Part shown: positions 1-8,817 of the stretch, one piece after another | Position numbering within the stretch: position 1 is the first letter of the stretch | Layout: each line of letters starts with the position of its first letter | Assembly (NCBI GenBank): GCA_963723455.1 | Contig: CAVRQM010000002.1 | Coordinates: forward strand, 7,129 to 71,128 | Reading direction: 5' to 3' | Origin: CAVRQM01 sp963723455 | GTDB lineage: Bacteria > Pseudomonadota > Alphaproteobacteria > Acetobacterales > Acetobacteraceae | DNA: 64,000 bases | Position numbers and translations under genes: made by a program | The notes under the pieces: generated by a model | What the model was told of the DNA's origin: nothing | Seen by the model: only the letters and a program-made list of their open reading frames with translations | Database searches by the model: none

Positions 1-541
1 GCACGGTGGCCGAGCTGCCATAGACGATGATGTACCAGACCGCATTGGTGCCGCTGACCACACTCTCGCGCAGCGCCGGCCCGACCTGCATCACCCGGTT
101 GGCGATGCGACCGGCGAAGTCGTTCTGGAAGAACGCCCAGCTTTGCCGGACGACGTGCCAGTGCGACTGCCAGCGGATCAGGTTGGTGAGGTTCGCGGCG
201 ATCGCCTGGTTGGTGACGCTGTACTGCGCCAGCAGCGCCGCCGGCCGCATCACCAGCAGCACCGCTGCCATGCCGGCCAGCTGCCAGCCGGCATCGCGCA
301 GCAGGACGGCGGGCGTGCGGGTGGAGACCAGCGTGACCACCCTGCCGATGAACACCGGGATGGTGCTGTCCAGCAGCGCCACCAGCAGCCCGGCCGCGAA
401 CAGCGCCACGACCAGGCCGCGCGCCTGACGCACGAAATGCCAGTAGAAGCGGCCGAGCGCCGCCGGCGAGCCGAGCAGCGGCGGCGGCGCCTCCGGCGGT
501 GGCTGCGTCGGGGGGAGCAGGCGCTCAAAGATGCGGAACAT
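1..541 (-). CDS. ABC-type exporter, N-terminal membrane domain (partial)
   Basis: Only the N-terminal 180 residues are present; the gene runs off the left edge. The frame opens with ATG at 541 (MFRIFERLLPP) and continues without a stop to base 1. After a proline-rich start come hydrophobic segments and stretches typical of the ABC exporter transmembrane domain, including GLVVALFAAGLLVALLDS and a later VVSGTNAVWYIIVYGS. Such proteins fuse six membrane helices to an ATPase and export lipids, peptides or drugs as dimers. The ATPase half is outside the window, so the substrate cannot be judged. It lies 73 bases downstream of the FNT gene on the same strand. Confidence 0.75.
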   Translation of the reverse strand, partial: MFRIFERLLPPTQPPPEAPPPLLGSPAALGRFYWHFVRQARGLVVALFAAGLLVALLDSTIPVFIGRVVTLVSTRTPAVLLRDAGWQLAGMAAVLLVMRPAALLAQYSVTNQAIAANLTNLIRWQSHWHVVRQSWAFFQNDFAGRIANRVMQVGPALRESVVSGTNAVWYIIVYGSSATV

Positions 542-614
542 GCGGTCTGGTTGGACCACCCCGCGCACCCGCGTCAACGCCGGAAGCGGCGCGCAGGGGT
601 GCCATGCGGCGTCT

Positions 615-1484
615 TTATTGCCGCTTTCCGGCAGGTCCGCTCTGGGCTTCCGCCTTCAACTCGTCGGCGATCGGGGCATGGTTCAGCAGCGCCACCAGGG
701 CGGTACCGCCGATCGTGTTGCCGATCAGCGTGGGCACCAGGAAGCGGAGCAGGTAGTCGCCCGCCGAGGCGTGGCCGGCGAACACCGCATAGGCAGCCTC
801 GACCGATCCGGCGATCGCGTGCGGCAGCCGGCACAGCGCAATCGAGTAGGTCAACAGGATGATGATCAGCGGCCGCGCCGGCCCGGCGCCGGGCAGCAGC
901 CAGACCGTCAGCCCGATCAGCCAGCCGGCGGCGACGGCCAGCAGCAGCACCTGCCCGAACGGCTGCGCCAGCAGGTGCGCCGATAGCGCATCCATCGCCG
1001 TGATCGCCGCCGGCTCGAACGTGCCGGGTGTCCAGGCCAGCACGCCCGCGAAGAAGAACGTGCCGATCAGGTTGGCGGCCAGCACGATGCCCCAGACCCG
1101 CAGCGTGCTGCGCAGCGTGGCCAGGTCGCGCCGCGTCAGCGCCGGAATCAGGGCGGTCATCGTGGTCTCGGTGAACAGCTGCTGCTGCCCAAGGATCACG
1201 ATCAGGAAGCCCATCGTGTAGCCCAGGCCCGACACCAGGATCTGCCAAGGCGCGTCCGGCAGCCCGGCCTGAAGATAGGCCTGGATGAAGAACGAAAAGC
1301 CGATCGACAGCCCCGCCGCGAGGCTCGACCACGCCAGGCCGCTGAACGAGCGGTCCAGCTCTTTCAGGCCCTGCTCGCGCACGATCTCGTGGATCACCAG
1401 CGGCCCGATCGGCGCCCGATCGGCTGCCTGCTTCTGCTGCTGGCGGTCCAGATGCGGCGACTGATCGCCGGCGTGCTCGCTCAA
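615..1484 (-). CDS. Formate/nitrite transporter (FNT) family channel
   Basis: A 289-residue protein with a charged N-terminus of about 45 residues followed by six hydrophobic segments, the size and layout of the FNT family (aquaporin-like pentamers that pass formate, nitrite or hydrosulfide). Recognisable stretches include GYTMGFLIVILGQQQLFTE near residues 88-106 and VPTLIGNTIGGTALVALLNH near the C-terminus. The long acidic N-terminus is typical of the YfdC-like branch rather than FocA/NirC. The ATG at 1484 is the first start. No formate or nitrite enzyme is adjacent, so the substrate is open. Confidence 0.88.
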   Translation of the reverse strand: MSEHAGDQSPHLDRQQQKQAADRAPIGPLVIHEIVREQGLKELDRSFSGLAWSSLAAGLSIGFSFFIQAYLQAGLPDAPWQILVSGLGYTMGFLIVILGQQQLFTETTMTALIPALTRRDLATLRSTLRVWGIVLAANLIGTFFFAGVLAWTPGTFEPAAITAMDALSAHLLAQPFGQVLLLAVAAGWLIGLTVWLLPGAGPARPLIIILLTYSIALCRLPHAIAGSVEAAYAVFAGHASAGDYLLRFLVPTLIGNTIGGTALVALLNHAPIADELKAEAQSGPAGKRQ

Positions 1485-1622
1485 GCCTCACCCGTCTCGG
1501 GTTTGTCGGACAACAGGGCGACCCCGGCCATAGTATTCCTGACTCTGCGGCAAAGAGTTTCTGTCTTTGCAACGGCAGCCCGCATCGGCAGGTTCCCTGT
1601 AGCGTGTAGGGCGGGAAATGGC

Positions 1623-2597
1623 ATGAAAGTCTGCATCTTCGGAGCCGGAGCGATCGGCGGCTACGTCGGCGTCCATCTCGCCCGCGCGGGCGCCGATGTC
1701 AGCCTGGTCGCGCGCGGCCCGCATCTGGAGGCGATGCAACGCCACGGCGTGCGCCTGCGCCGCGACGGGGAGGAGACGGTGGCCCGCCTCGCCTGCACCA
1801 ACGATCCGGCCGAGCTGGGCGTGCAGGACTACGTCATCGTGGGGCTGAAGGCGCATCAGATGACCGGCGCGGTCGCCTCCATGCAGCCGCTGCTGGGCAA
1901 CGACACGGCGGTCGTCACCGCGGTCAACGGCATCCCTTACTGGTACTTCCACCAGCACGGCGGCCACCTATCTGGCAGCGTGGTCGAGAGCGTGGACCCG
2001 GGCGGCGTGCAGTGGGAGGGCCTGCGCCCGGAGCGAGCGATCGGTTGCGTGGTCTATCCGGCGACCGAGGTGGTCGAGCCGGGCGTGATCCAGCACATTT
2101 ACGGCGACAAGTTCCCGCTGGGCGAGCCGACCGGAGAGCGCTCGGCGCGGGTCGAAAGACTGTCCGAGGCGTTCGCCGCGGGCGGGCTGAAGGCGCCGGT
2201 GCTGGACCGCATCCGCGACGAGATCTGGCTGAAGCTGTGGGGCAATCTGTGCTTCAACCCGATCAGCGCGCTGACCCACGCCACGCTGGACGTGATCTGC
2301 ACCGACCCCGGCACGCGCGCGGTGGCGCGGGCGATGATGCTGGAGGGCAAGGCGATCGGCGACCGGCTGGGCATCGGCTTCCGGGTCGATGTGGACCGCC
2401 GCATCGAGGGCGCGTGCAAGGTCGGCGCGCACAAGACCTCGATGCTGCAGGATCTGGAGCGGGGCCGGGCCATGGAGATCGCGCCGCTGGTCACCGTGGT
2501 GCAGGAACTCGGCCGCATGCTGGACGTGCCCACGCCGACGATCGACGTGGTCCACGCCCTGATATGCCAGCGCGCGCACATGGCCAGCCAGGCATGA
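1623..2597 (+). CDS. panE: 2-dehydropantoate 2-reductase
   Basis: A 324-residue ketopantoate reductase, the NADPH step of pantothenate/CoA synthesis. The nucleotide-binding loop GAGAIGGYVG sits at residues 7-16, and the conserved lysine region DEIWLKLWGNLCFNPISALT near residue 204 matches the catalytic part of the family. I chose ATG 1623 because the Rossmann fold begins two residues later; the open frame extends upstream without family sequence. The stop overlaps the next ATG by four bases, so it is translationally coupled to the enoyl-CoA hydratase. Paralogs of this family act on other 2-oxo acids, so panE is probable rather than certain. Confidence 0.8.
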   Translation: MKVCIFGAGAIGGYVGVHLARAGADVSLVARGPHLEAMQRHGVRLRRDGEETVARLACTNDPAELGVQDYVIVGLKAHQMTGAVASMQPLLGNDTAVVTAVNGIPYWYFHQHGGHLSGSVVESVDPGGVQWEGLRPERAIGCVVYPATEVVEPGVIQHIYGDKFPLGEPTGERSARVERLSEAFAAGGLKAPVLDRIRDEIWLKLWGNLCFNPISALTHATLDVICTDPGTRAVARAMMLEGKAIGDRLGIGFRVDVDRRIEGACKVGAHKTSMLQDLERGRAMEIAPLVTVVQELGRMLDVPTPTIDVVHALICQRAHMASQA

Positions 2598-3412
2598 CGG
2601 ACCCGGACGCGACGGATGCGGGCTACGCCGGCGGCAGGATGCTGGCCGCGACCGACGGCGCGATCGGCCGGGTGACCTTCAACCAGCCGGAAAAGCGCAA
2701 CGCCATCTCGGTCGAGATGTGGGCCGGGCTGGCGGCGATCCTCGATCGGTTCGCCGCCGACCCGGCGATCAAGGTCGTGGTGCTGGGTGGCGCGGGCGAC
2801 AAGGCGTTCGTCTCGGGCGCGGACATCAGCCAGTTCGAGCAGCTGCGCGGCGACGCCGACGCGCAGCAGGAATACGATCGCCTGACCAGCGCCGGGCGCG
2901 CGACGCTGGCCGGGTTCGCCAAGCCGGTGATCGCCAGCATCCGCGGCTTCTGTCTTGGCGGCGGCCTGAACATCGCGATGCAGGCCGACATCCGCATCGC
3001 CGCCGACAACGCCGCGTTCGGCGCGCCCGCCGCGAGGATCGGCAACGTCTATGGGCTGGAGATGGCGCGCAAGCTGGTCTCGCTGATCGGCCCGGCGCAC
3101 GCGCGCATGATGCTGTACACCGGCAGCCGGATCGACGCGGCGGAGGCGGCGCGCATCGGGCTGGTCAACCAGGTCGTGCCGGCGGCGCTGCTCGACGACA
3201 CCGTGGCCGGGATCGCCCGCGACATCGCCGCGAACGCTCAGCTTTCGGTGCTGGCGCACAAGCTGGTCATCACCGAGGCGCTGAAGGACGCGCCGGAGCG
3301 CGATGCGGCGGCGATCGCGCGGGCGGTGAAGACGTGCCTGGACAGCGACGACTACCGCGAGGGCCGCGCCGCCTTCATGGAAAAGCGGCCGCCGCGCTTC
3401 GTCGGGCGCTGA
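2594..3412 (+). CDS. Enoyl-CoA hydratase/isomerase family protein
   Basis: A 272-residue crotonase-fold enzyme. The oxyanion-hole segments are clear: KAFVSGADISQFEQL around residue 73 and the glycine-rich GGGLNIAMQADIRIAADNA around residue 120, followed by FGAPAARIGNVYGLEMARKL. Members hydrate or isomerise acyl-CoA thioesters in fatty-acid or amino-acid degradation. ATG 2594 overlaps the stop of panE, so the two share an mRNA. The pairing with a ketopantoate-reductase homologue suggests a joint role on branched 2-oxo or hydroxy acids, which is inference. Substrate not predictable. Confidence 0.88.
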   Translation: MTDPDATDAGYAGGRMLAATDGAIGRVTFNQPEKRNAISVEMWAGLAAILDRFAADPAIKVVVLGGAGDKAFVSGADISQFEQLRGDADAQQEYDRLTSAGRATLAGFAKPVIASIRGFCLGGGLNIAMQADIRIAADNAAFGAPAARIGNVYGLEMARKLVSLIGPAHARMMLYTGSRIDAAEAARIGLVNQVVPAALLDDTVAGIARDIAANAQLSVLAHKLVITEALKDAPERDAAAIARAVKTCLDSDDYREGRAAFMEKRPPRFVGR

Positions 3413-3419
3413 CCGGCAG

Positions 3420-3597
3420 GTGCGCGGCGCATCGCGACGCCCGGACGACAGCGTGGTCGATGGCGTTTCTGACGAGTGGGACCGGGTCACCGACTTCGCC
3501 GCCTATGATGCACTCTCCCCGCGGATGCGGGCCGAGTGCCGCCGGCTGCTGCGCAAGGACGGCACCACGTCGGCGATAGCACCTATCGAAACAGATT
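3420..3597 (+). pseudogene. Decayed internal fragment of ccrM
   Basis: This stretch aligns with bases about 5213-5390 of the intact ccrM 1.8 kb downstream, in the same orientation. Translated, RRPDDSVVDGVSDEWDRVTDF parallels RRPDDSLVDGVDDEWDQFTDF in CcrM, followed by matching FAAYDA and ECRRLLRKDGT blocks. The match covers roughly CcrM residues 45-100 and then degrades around 3590. It lacks the DPPY and FLGTG motifs and cannot be active. It begins a few bases after the enoyl-CoA hydratase stop. The rest of the gap to 3809 holds nothing I recognise. Confidence 0.8.
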
Positions 3598-3809
3598 TTG
3601 CATCGGCATCATCCAGCCATTGCCACCGTCGAGGGAACGCGTGAACGCTGCAAGGAAGGCGGGATGCGCGGCGATCTTCCAGCAGACCCACCCGGGGCGC
3701 GCGACGATGCGGGCGGGGTGACGCACGTAACGTCGACGCGCGGTCCGCCGCCCGATGCTGCTGTCTCCGGCGGCACGTCGCCTCCGGGAGGAAGCAAAGG
3801 GTCGGTCAC

Positions 3810-4289
3810 ATGCAAAAGCTCCTGTCGGCAGCCACCGCGGTTCTCGCCCTGAGTGTCGCGAGCGGGGCGCACGCGCAGATCCTGGGCTACGCCCAGGCCC
3901 ACGGAGCCCTCCAATACAACGACGCGGCGGATCATCAGATCCCGCTCGATGATCAGGGAGACACCACTCTCAGCGTCATCACCAGAAAGCCGAACGAACC
4001 GATTTCGCTCAGCTTCTCGACGGTGTGCAGCATCGGGAGTCCGGGCGCATTCGTGTTCCTGCACCTGTACGTCGATGGGGCTCCGATTCAGCCCGATTTC
4101 GGCCCTGGTCCCTACATCGATTACGTCTTGTGTTCGGGCGCGGCGACCAACCTTTACGTCAGCGTAGCGCGAAACGGCGTGGCCGTCGTCGCGACCCCCG
4201 GCGTGCATGTCGTGTCGGTGCACGTTAGCGCGGATTTTTCGATCTACCCATGGCTGCTGGGGTCCACCACCCTGGTCGTCGCTCATTGA
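3810..4289 (+). CDS. Small secreted protein of unknown function
   Basis: A 159-residue protein with a clear Sec signal peptide: MQKLLSAATAVLALSVASGA then HA and a cut before Q23. The mature part (about 137 residues) is rich in beta-forming residues with two cysteines (TVCSIGS and YVLCSGAATN) that could form a periplasmic disulfide. I recognise no family. An AGGAAG-like ribosome site lies upstream (GGGAGGAAG near 3786). It stands alone between the ccrM fragment and rnhB. Real expression is likely given the signal peptide and clean frame. Confidence 0.65.
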   Translation: MQKLLSAATAVLALSVASGAHAQILGYAQAHGALQYNDAADHQIPLDDQGDTTLSVITRKPNEPISLSFSTVCSIGSPGAFVFLHLYVDGAPIQPDFGPGPYIDYVLCSGAATNLYVSVARNGVAVVATPGVHVVSVHVSADFSIYPWLLGSTTLVVAH

Positions 4290-4335
4290 CAGGCTGCCGC
4301 TTGTCCTTTCAGCCCCTCCGGCTACCCTGCCCGCC

Positions 4336-4983
4336 ATGCCGCATTATCGGATCGAGTCGCAGGCGGGCGGCCGGGTAGCCGGGGTGGACGAGGCCGGGCG
4401 CGGCCCGCTCGCCGGCCCGGTCGTGGCCGCCGCCGTCGTGCTGGGCATGCGGGTGCCGCGCGGACTGGCGCCGCTGCTCGACGACAGCAAGGCATTGAGC
4501 GCCGACCAGCGCGACCTGGCCTACGCCGCGCTGCGGCGCGCCCAGGCGTCCGGGCGGGTCGAGATCGCGGTCGGCGCGGCGTCGGTGGCCGAGATCGTTC
4601 GCGTCAACATCTTTCATGCCACCATGCTGGCGATGCGGCGGGCGCTGGCCCGCCTCGCCGCCGCCCCCGATCTCGCGCTGATCGACGGCAACGCCGCGCC
4701 ACCCGCGCTGGCCTGCGCCCATCGTTGCGTGGTCGGCGGCGACGCGCTGTGCCTGTCGATCGCCGCGGCGTCGATCATCGCCAAGGTGACGCGCGACCGC
4801 GCCATGACGCGGCTGGATGCGCGCCTGCCCGGCTATGGCTGGGCCGACAACGCCGGTTACAGCACGCCCGGCCACCGCGCGGCGCTGCGTCTGCTGGGAC
4901 CGTCGCGCCACCATCGGCCGACCTTCGGCGCGGTGCGCCTGCTGCTGGACGGCGCGGCGGCGGCAGCGGCCGGAGACGATTGA
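4336..4983 (+). CDS. rnhB: Ribonuclease HII
   Basis: A 215-residue RNase HII, which cuts RNA in RNA-DNA hybrids and starts removal of single ribonucleotides from DNA. The family hallmark DEAGRGPLAGPV is at residues 18-29, where D18 and E19 are metal ligands; the third aspartate is in LALIDGN and the fourth in ASIIAKVTRDRAM. I start at ATG 4336 because the motif is normally 10-20 residues from the N-terminus; an open frame upstream belongs to the secreted-protein region. It is followed by ccrM 105 bases later, a neighbour pair that recurs in alphaproteobacteria. Confidence 0.95.
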   Translation: MPHYRIESQAGGRVAGVDEAGRGPLAGPVVAAAVVLGMRVPRGLAPLLDDSKALSADQRDLAYAALRRAQASGRVEIAVGAASVAEIVRVNIFHATMLAMRRALARLAAAPDLALIDGNAAPPALACAHRCVVGGDALCLSIAAASIIAKVTRDRAMTRLDARLPGYGWADNAGYSTPGHRAALRLLGPSRHHRPTFGAVRLLLDGAAAAAAGDD

Positions 4984-5030
4984 CGCGACCACGAAGGCGC
5001 GGACATGAACGCCTCACTCAGCCGCGATTG

Positions 5031-5044
5031 ACCCCGGACGGGGT
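5031..5044. other. Short perfect hairpin between rnhB and ccrM
   Basis: ACCCCG-GA-CGGGGT forms a six-pair stem 47 bases after the rnhB stop and 45 bases before ccrM. There is no T tract, so termination is doubtful; it may be a leader structure for ccrM. No GANTC site, which in Caulobacter helps regulate ccrM, lies in the 105-base gap. Confidence 0.3.
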
Positions 5045-5088
5045 GGACCGGCAGTGTTCTCGCCGCCCACCCGGAGCCGTCCAGCCAA

Positions 5089-6186
5089 GTGGAGATTGTC
5101 CGCGAACTGCCGCTCGATCAGGTGCTGCTCGGCGACGCCGCGCGGATGATGCGGATGCTGCCGCCGGCCTCGGTGCATTGCGTGTTCGCCGATCCGCCAT
5201 ACAACCTGCAGCTGCGCGGAGAATTGCGCCGCCCGGACGACAGTCTGGTCGATGGCGTCGATGACGAGTGGGACCAGTTCACCGACTTCGCCGCCTATGA
5301 CGCCTTCACCCGCGAGTGGCTGGGCGAGTGCCGCCGCCTGCTGCGCAAGGACGGCACGATCTGGGTGATCGGCACCTATCACAACATCTTCCGCATCGGC
5401 GCCATTCTCCAGGAACTCGGGTTCTGGATTCTGAATGACGTGACCTGGCGCAAATCGAACCCGATGCCCAATTTCCGTGGCCGCCGCTTCACCAACGCGC
5501 ATGAGACGCTGATCTGGGCGGCGCGCCAGCGCGACAGCCGCTATCGCTTCAACTATCAGGCGATGAAGTCGCTGAACGACGATCTGCAGATGCGCAGCGA
5601 CTGGCTGATCCCGCTCTGCACCGGCGCCGAGCGGCTGCGCAACGCGCACGGGCTGAAGCTGCATCCGACGCAGAAGCCCGAGGCGCTGCTGCACCGCGTG
5701 CTGCTGGCCAGCACCGGCCCGGGCGACATCGTGCTCGATCCGTTCCTGGGCACCGGCACCACCGCGGCCGTCGCCCGGCGGCTATCGCGCCACTATATCG
5801 GCATCGAGCGGCATCCGGCCTATGTCGAGGCGGCGCTGGGCCGGGTGCGCCGGGTGCGCCCGGCCCCGGCGTCTGGCATGGCCACCTCGCCCGGTCGCGG
5901 CGAACGGCCGCGCGTGCCGTTCGGCAGCCTGGTCGAGCGCGGGGTGGTCGCGCCAGGCAGCAGGCTGTGCGACCGCGCGCGCCGGGTCGAGGCCGAGGTG
6001 ATGGCCGACGGCAGCATCCGCATCGGCGAGCTGCAAGGCTCGATCCACAAGGTCGGCGCGGCGGTGCAGAACACGCCGACCTGCAACGGCTGGACCTTCT
6101 GGCACATCGAGCGCGACGGCCGGCTGGAGGCCATCGACGTGCTGCGCGCGAGCGGGACCGAGCCTTTGCCGGAACCGGCCGGCTGA
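5089..6186 (+). CDS. ccrM: Cell-cycle adenine DNA methyltransferase (GANTC)
   Basis: A 365-residue beta-class N6-adenine methyltransferase. The catalytic DPPY is at residues 35-38 and the AdoMet loop DPFLGTG at 217-223, the order expected for the beta class. A C-terminal domain of about 90 residues (from VPFGSLVERGVV) carries the DNA-reading extension with the conserved NGWTFWHIE, which separates CcrM from shorter restriction methylases. CcrM methylates GANTC late in the alphaproteobacterial cell cycle. Start is GTG 5089, 50 bases after the small hairpin; no restriction gene is nearby, consistent with a regulatory enzyme. Confidence 0.95.
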   Translation: MEIVRELPLDQVLLGDAARMMRMLPPASVHCVFADPPYNLQLRGELRRPDDSLVDGVDDEWDQFTDFAAYDAFTREWLGECRRLLRKDGTIWVIGTYHNIFRIGAILQELGFWILNDVTWRKSNPMPNFRGRRFTNAHETLIWAARQRDSRYRFNYQAMKSLNDDLQMRSDWLIPLCTGAERLRNAHGLKLHPTQKPEALLHRVLLASTGPGDIVLDPFLGTGTTAAVARRLSRHYIGIERHPAYVEAALGRVRRVRPAPASGMATSPGRGERPRVPFGSLVERGVVAPGSRLCDRARRVEAEVMADGSIRIGELQGSIHKVGAAVQNTPTCNGWTFWHIERDGRLEAIDVLRASGTEPLPEPAG

Positions 6187-6192
6187 GGCGAC

Positions 6193-6972
6193 TCAGATCA
6201 GCGGTCGCGCCTCGGCAAGCTGATCGCTCGCCCGCGCCAGCCGGCGCAATCCGTCCACATCGCGCACCCGCAGCATCCCGCCCGCCAGATCGAACAGGCC
6301 GCGCGCGCGCAACGCCTGCAAGGTGCGGTTGGTGTGCACGTCCGACAAGCCAAGCGCGTCGGCGATGTGCACCTGCGTCAGCGGCAGCCGCAGCGCCTGC
6401 CCGTCGCCCTCCCGCAGCCCCAGTCCCTGCGCGCGCTGATAGACCTGCAGCAGCAGGGCGGCGACCCGCTCGGCGGCGCTGCGCCGGCCCACCGAGAACA
6501 AATTGTCGTCCACCAGAGATTCCTCGTGCGCGCCCAGCCACGTCACGTCGAAGGCCAGTTCGGGATAGCCGCGGAAGATTTCCCAAATGCGGTTGCGGGC
6601 GAAGCCGCACAGCGTCACGTCGGTCAGCGCCTCGACCCCGTGCATCGCCTGGTCGAACAGCTTGGACTGCAGGCCGACCAGATCGCCAGGCAGCAGGAAG
6701 TTCAGGATCTGCCGCCGCCCGTCCGGCAATGTCTTGTAGCGGAACGCCCAGCCGGACAGCAGCGTGTACAGCCGGTCGGCCACGTCGCCCTCGCGCACGA
6801 TGTCGCTGCGCGCGCGCAGGCTGAGCTCGCCGACTTTCAGGCTCTGGATGAAGGCAATCTCTTCCGCCGTGTTGCTGCGGAACGCCGGCAGCCGCCGCAA
6901 CGGGCAGGCCGCGCAACTCACCCCGGACGATACCCCGGGGGCGACCCCAGCGGGCGCGAGCACGTCCGACAT
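6193..6972 (-). CDS. Crp/Fnr family transcription regulator
   Basis: A 259-residue regulator with a cyclic-nucleotide-binding-type beta barrel (about residues 45-150, including LLPGDLVGLQ) and a C-terminal winged helix (LTQVHIADALGLSDVHTNRT, about 195-215). Two cysteines, C20 and C23 (SCAACPLRRLP), recall FNR-type N-termini but the full four-cysteine iron-sulfur set is missing. The effector is unknown. It is transcribed away from the histidine kinase across a 113-base gap, so it may control both. It converges on ccrM with only six bases between stops. Confidence 0.9.
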   Translation of the reverse strand: MSDVLAPAGVAPGVSSGVSCAACPLRRLPAFRSNTAEEIAFIQSLKVGELSLRARSDIVREGDVADRLYTLLSGWAFRYKTLPDGRRQILNFLLPGDLVGLQSKLFDQAMHGVEALTDVTLCGFARNRIWEIFRGYPELAFDVTWLGAHEESLVDDNLFSVGRRSAAERVAALLLQVYQRAQGLGLREGDGQALRLPLTQVHIADALGLSDVHTNRTLQALRARGLFDLAGGMLRVRDVDGLRRLARASDQLAEARPLI

Positions 6973-7085
6973 GGGACTAACCTATGTTGTTGGACGCGCT
7001 GCCGTAATCCGGGAGTTTCCGCGCGCCGGACACGTGCCATCGCAGTTTCCGCACCGGCCTGCAACAGCCAGCGAGGGGAACCCAG

Positions 7086-8120
7086 GTGCAGCAGCGCGCG
7101 CATTCCGCAGGACAGGGGTTCGAGTGGCTTGCCCCTTTGGCGGACCCGCTGCTGCGTTGGGCCGCGGCGCTGGCGCTGTTCCTGGTCACGCTGGCGCTGC
7201 GGCTGGCCGCGCCGACCTCCGGCTGCGCCTACCCGTTCCTGGCGTTCTTTCCGGCGGTGCTGCTGTCCGCCTGGATCGCCGGGGCGCCGGCCGCCGCAGC
7301 CGTGACCGCCGCCAGCGCCGCCGCATCCTGGTGGTTCCTGATCCGCTCGCCTGGCGCCCTGCGCTGGCCCGACGCGGGGGAGGCGGCGGCGCTGGCCGGC
7401 TTCGTCGCGGTGGGCGGCCTGGCCATCGCGCTGGTCGTTGCTCTGAGACGAGCGGCCGTCCGGGCCAGGGCCGCCCAGGCATCCGCGCAGCGCGTCCTGG
7501 CGGGGCAGCGCACGATGGCAGTCGAGCTGCAGCACCGCGTCGCCAACAACCTGCAACTGATGTCCTCGATTCTGAGCCTGCAAAGGCGCGCCCTGTCCGG
7601 GACGCCGGCGGCAGCCGAGGCGCTGGACGGCGCAATGCGGCGGCTGGATGCGCTGGGCCGCCTGCACCGGCTGCTGCTGACCAAGGGCGACTCCGGCGAC
7701 GCAGCGCTCGTGCTCGAGGAGCTGTGCCGGACCCAGATGGAGGTCGGCGGGCGCGACCGCGTCAGCCTGGAGACCCGGCTGGACGGCGGCATCCGGCTGG
7801 ATGCCGGGCGGCTGACGATGCTCGGCATGATCGTCAGCGAGGCGCTCAGCAATTCCCTGAAATACGGCTTTGCGGAAGACGGCACCGGGCGCATCGCCAT
7901 CCGGCTGCGCCGGGCCGCAGGCGACCGGGTGGAACTGGAGGTGCGCGACGACGGCGCGGGCCTGCCGCCCGGCTTCGACCCGACCATCGCCGCGACGCTC
8001 GGCCTGCGCATCATGCGGTCGCTGGCGCAGGGTCTTGGCGGCGAGCTGTCGCTCGGGGACGAGCGCGGCACGGTGCTGCGCCTCGGCTTCCCCGTCGCGG
8101 ACGCAGACCCCGCCGCTTGA
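7086..8120 (+). CDS. Membrane sensor histidine kinase, HisKA_2 type
   Basis: A 344-residue kinase. The first 120 residues contain four hydrophobic segments of the DUF4118 sensor type; a short coiled stretch leads to the phospho-acceptor H150 in ELQHRVANNLQLMSSILSLQ, diagnostic of the HisKA_2 class. The ATPase domain follows with an N box (EALSNSLKYGF) and G box (DDGAGLPPGF). HisKA_2/HWE kinases often feed single-domain regulators or the general stress response rather than an adjacent regulator, and none is adjacent here. The start is GTG 7086, supported by GAGGGG eleven bases upstream. It is followed by the DUF1345 gene after 31 bases, likely one operon. Confidence 0.88.
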   Translation: MQQRAHSAGQGFEWLAPLADPLLRWAAALALFLVTLALRLAAPTSGCAYPFLAFFPAVLLSAWIAGAPAAAAVTAASAAASWWFLIRSPGALRWPDAGEAAALAGFVAVGGLAIALVVALRRAAVRARAAQASAQRVLAGQRTMAVELQHRVANNLQLMSSILSLQRRALSGTPAAAEALDGAMRRLDALGRLHRLLLTKGDSGDAALVLEELCRTQMEVGGRDRVSLETRLDGGIRLDAGRLTMLGMIVSEALSNSLKYGFAEDGTGRIAIRLRRAAGDRVELEVRDDGAGLPPGFDPTIAATLGLRIMRSLAQGLGGELSLGDERGTVLRLGFPVADADPAA

Positions 8121-8151
8121 CGCGGCGCGGCGCCGGCTGGTGGGTGGTCGC

Positions 8152-8808
8152 ATGACCATCCTCGCCGTGCTGCGCGGCCGCCCCCGCCTGATTGCCGGCC
8201 TGCTGTGCGCGGCGGCGGCGCTGCCGCTGCTGCCCGGCAGGCTGCTGCCGCTGACCCGCGGGCTGGTGGCCTGGGACATCGGCTGCTTGGTGTTCCTGAT
8301 CTTGTGCGCGGAGCAGTTCACCGGCACCCGCTCGCACGGCATCGCCGCCGACGCCGAGCGGCAGGAATCGGGCGAGTGGACGATCTTCGCGCTGACGGTC
8401 TGCGCGGTGTTCGCAAGCTTCGCCGCCATCCTGGGCGAGTTCTCGGGCGGCAAGGACGTGCCGGCCGAGATGCGCCAGCTGCGCATCGCCCTGGTGGTGG
8501 TCACGCTGCTGCTGTCCTGGCTGATGACGCACACGGTGTTCGCGCTGCGCTACGCGCACGAATATTACGGGACCACCGGCGACAGCACGGCGATCGACAA
8601 GGGACTGGAGTTTCCTGGAGACCAGCCGCCGGACTACTGGGACTTCCTGTATTTCGCGCTGGTGCTGGGGATGACGTTCCAGGTCTCCGACGTGCAGATC
8701 ACCAGCCGCAAGCTGCGCCGGCTGGCCACCGTGCACGGATTGCTGGGGTTCCTGTTCAACACCGTCATCCTGGCGCTGTCGGTCAATATCGGCGCGAGCC
8801 TGCTGTGA
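8152..8808 (+). CDS. DUF1345 membrane protein
   Basis: A 218-residue integral membrane protein with five or six hydrophobic segments, matching the DUF1345 family (YegH-like size, function unknown). The conserved central block FALRYAHEYYG near residue 130 and DFLYFALVLGMTFQVSDVQI near residue 165 are family features. ATG 8152 is the first start that places the leading membrane helix at the N-terminus. It follows the histidine kinase on the same strand and converges on the dehydrogenase gene with nine bases between stops. No role can be assigned. Confidence 0.85.
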   Translation: MTILAVLRGRPRLIAGLLCAAAALPLLPGRLLPLTRGLVAWDIGCLVFLILCAEQFTGTRSHGIAADAERQESGEWTIFALTVCAVFASFAAILGEFSGGKDVPAEMRQLRIALVVVTLLLSWLMTHTVFALRYAHEYYGTTGDSTAIDKGLEFPGDQPPDYWDFLYFALVLGMTFQVSDVQITSRKLRRLATVHGLLGFLFNTVILALSVNIGASLL

Positions 8809-8817
8809 TGCCCCGCG

